A stretch of DNA of 32,839 nucleotides from an uncultured Erysipelotrichaceae bacterium (GTDB lineage Bacteria > Bacillota_I > Bacilli_A > RFN20 > CAG-826): the NCBI GenBank assembly GCA_900314585.1, contig OMVV01000012.1, positions 1 through 32,839 of the forward strand. The letters are read 5' to 3'. The first letter of the stretch is position 1, and every line of letters begins with the position of its first letter. Positions 32,613 to 32,839 of the stretch are shown here, one piece after another. Made by a program: the position numbers and the translations under genes. The notes under the pieces are model-generated. The model was not told where the DNA came from, searched no databases, and was given only the letters and a program-made list of their open reading frames with translations.

Positions 32613-32839
32613 CTAAATTTTCTTTCTTCCTTCGAGGGCTTTGGAAAGTGTGAGTGAATCCGCGTACTCAAGATGTCCGCCCATAGGTAGACCATAGGCT
32701 AAACGAGTAACGCTGATATGTTCTTTTTCCAAAATTCTCGCTAAATATAAAGCGGTTGTTTCACCTTCAGTAGTTGGATTGGTCGCAATGATAACTTCGT
32801 TAACATTGTTTTCTTTGATTCTCTTTTGTAAGGAAACAA
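32613..32839 (-). CDS. recR: Recombination protein RecR, C-terminal part (cut by window edge)
   Basis: The last 75 codons are present, read leftward from the window end, with stop TAG at 32613-32615. The Toprim-domain end is clear: [20 protein letters not shown], then [20 protein letters not shown] and the typical ALEGR tail. RecR works with RecO/RecF in loading RecA at gaps. The N-terminal zinc finger lies outside the window. Upstream neighbours would be expected to be ebfC and dnaX, as in other Bacilli. Confidence 0.95.
   Translation of the reverse strand, partial: VSLQKRIKENNVNEVIIATNPTTEGETTALYLARILEKEHISVTRLAYGLPMGGHLEYADSLTLSKALEGRKKI

Noticed and set aside
1-32839. Mycoplasma-type code (TGA as Trp)
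   Set aside because: TGA ends psuG, tldD and ricT at normal family lengths within ATGA overlaps, and tryptophan positions use TGG.
1-32839. CRISPR arrays, tRNA genes, prophage or integron signs
   Set aside because: No regularly spaced repeats, tRNA-like T-loop/CCA features or phage genes were seen; apart from the IS the region looks like stable chromosome.

Overview
The window is an AT-rich chromosomal segment of a bacterium that looks like an uncultured, small-genome relative of the Bacilli (near Erysipelotrichia, RF39 or Acholeplasma-type lineages). The signs are the recR-tmk-holB-ricT-rsmI cluster, a type-C L31, YfhO, DegV and DarA-free tmk-holB spacing, and a short SRP RNA without an Alu domain next to tadA. 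TGA is used as a real stop codon (for example at psuG, tldD and ricT), so this is the standard code and not the Mycoplasma code. The taxonomic placement is inference.

Layout. 1-1485 is a complete IS3-family element, and its left end coincides with the window edge. Its right end lies 28 bp upstream of the -10 box of the SRP RNA gene ffs (1525-1604), which abuts tadA. At 2137-8364 a rightward set of genes encodes a CtpE-like P-type ATPase, pseudouridine-5'-phosphate glycosidase, a TetR regulator, an iron alcohol dehydrogenase and a membrane protein resembling an inactivated M50 protease. A small HTH protein and a long-loop MscL read leftward (8408-9395) and diverge from degV. Then leftward come pmbA/tldD (TldE/TldD) and pfkA. 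Rightward follow rpmE with a structured leader, a lipoprotein endonuclease I and metG. A DUF3810 metalloprotease (leftward) and an alpha/beta hydrolase (rightward) diverge from a short shared region.

The most distinctive region is 19319-22805. One ORF fuses an arginine decarboxylase to an agmatine deiminase, and the overlapping next ORF is N-carbamoylputrescine amidase, so a complete arginine-to-putrescine route is carried in two genes, with an RluA pseudouridine synthase attached. Next is a three-gene module: an internally duplicated DUF1538 membrane protein and two different PII-like proteins (23788-26122). It is followed by a giant YfhO-type membrane protein. The window ends in the leftward recR(partial)-tmk-holB-ricT-rsmI operon, whose terminator is embedded in the end of yfhO.

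Regulatory signals are unusually readable. Many promoters are extended -10 (TGn-TATAAT-like). Five genes (pfkA, the DUF3810 gene, the hydrolase, the DUF1538 gene, yfhO) have the -10 box only 6-7 nt before the start codon and no Shine-Dalgarno, which predicts leaderless mRNAs. Other genes carry clear Shine-Dalgarno sites.
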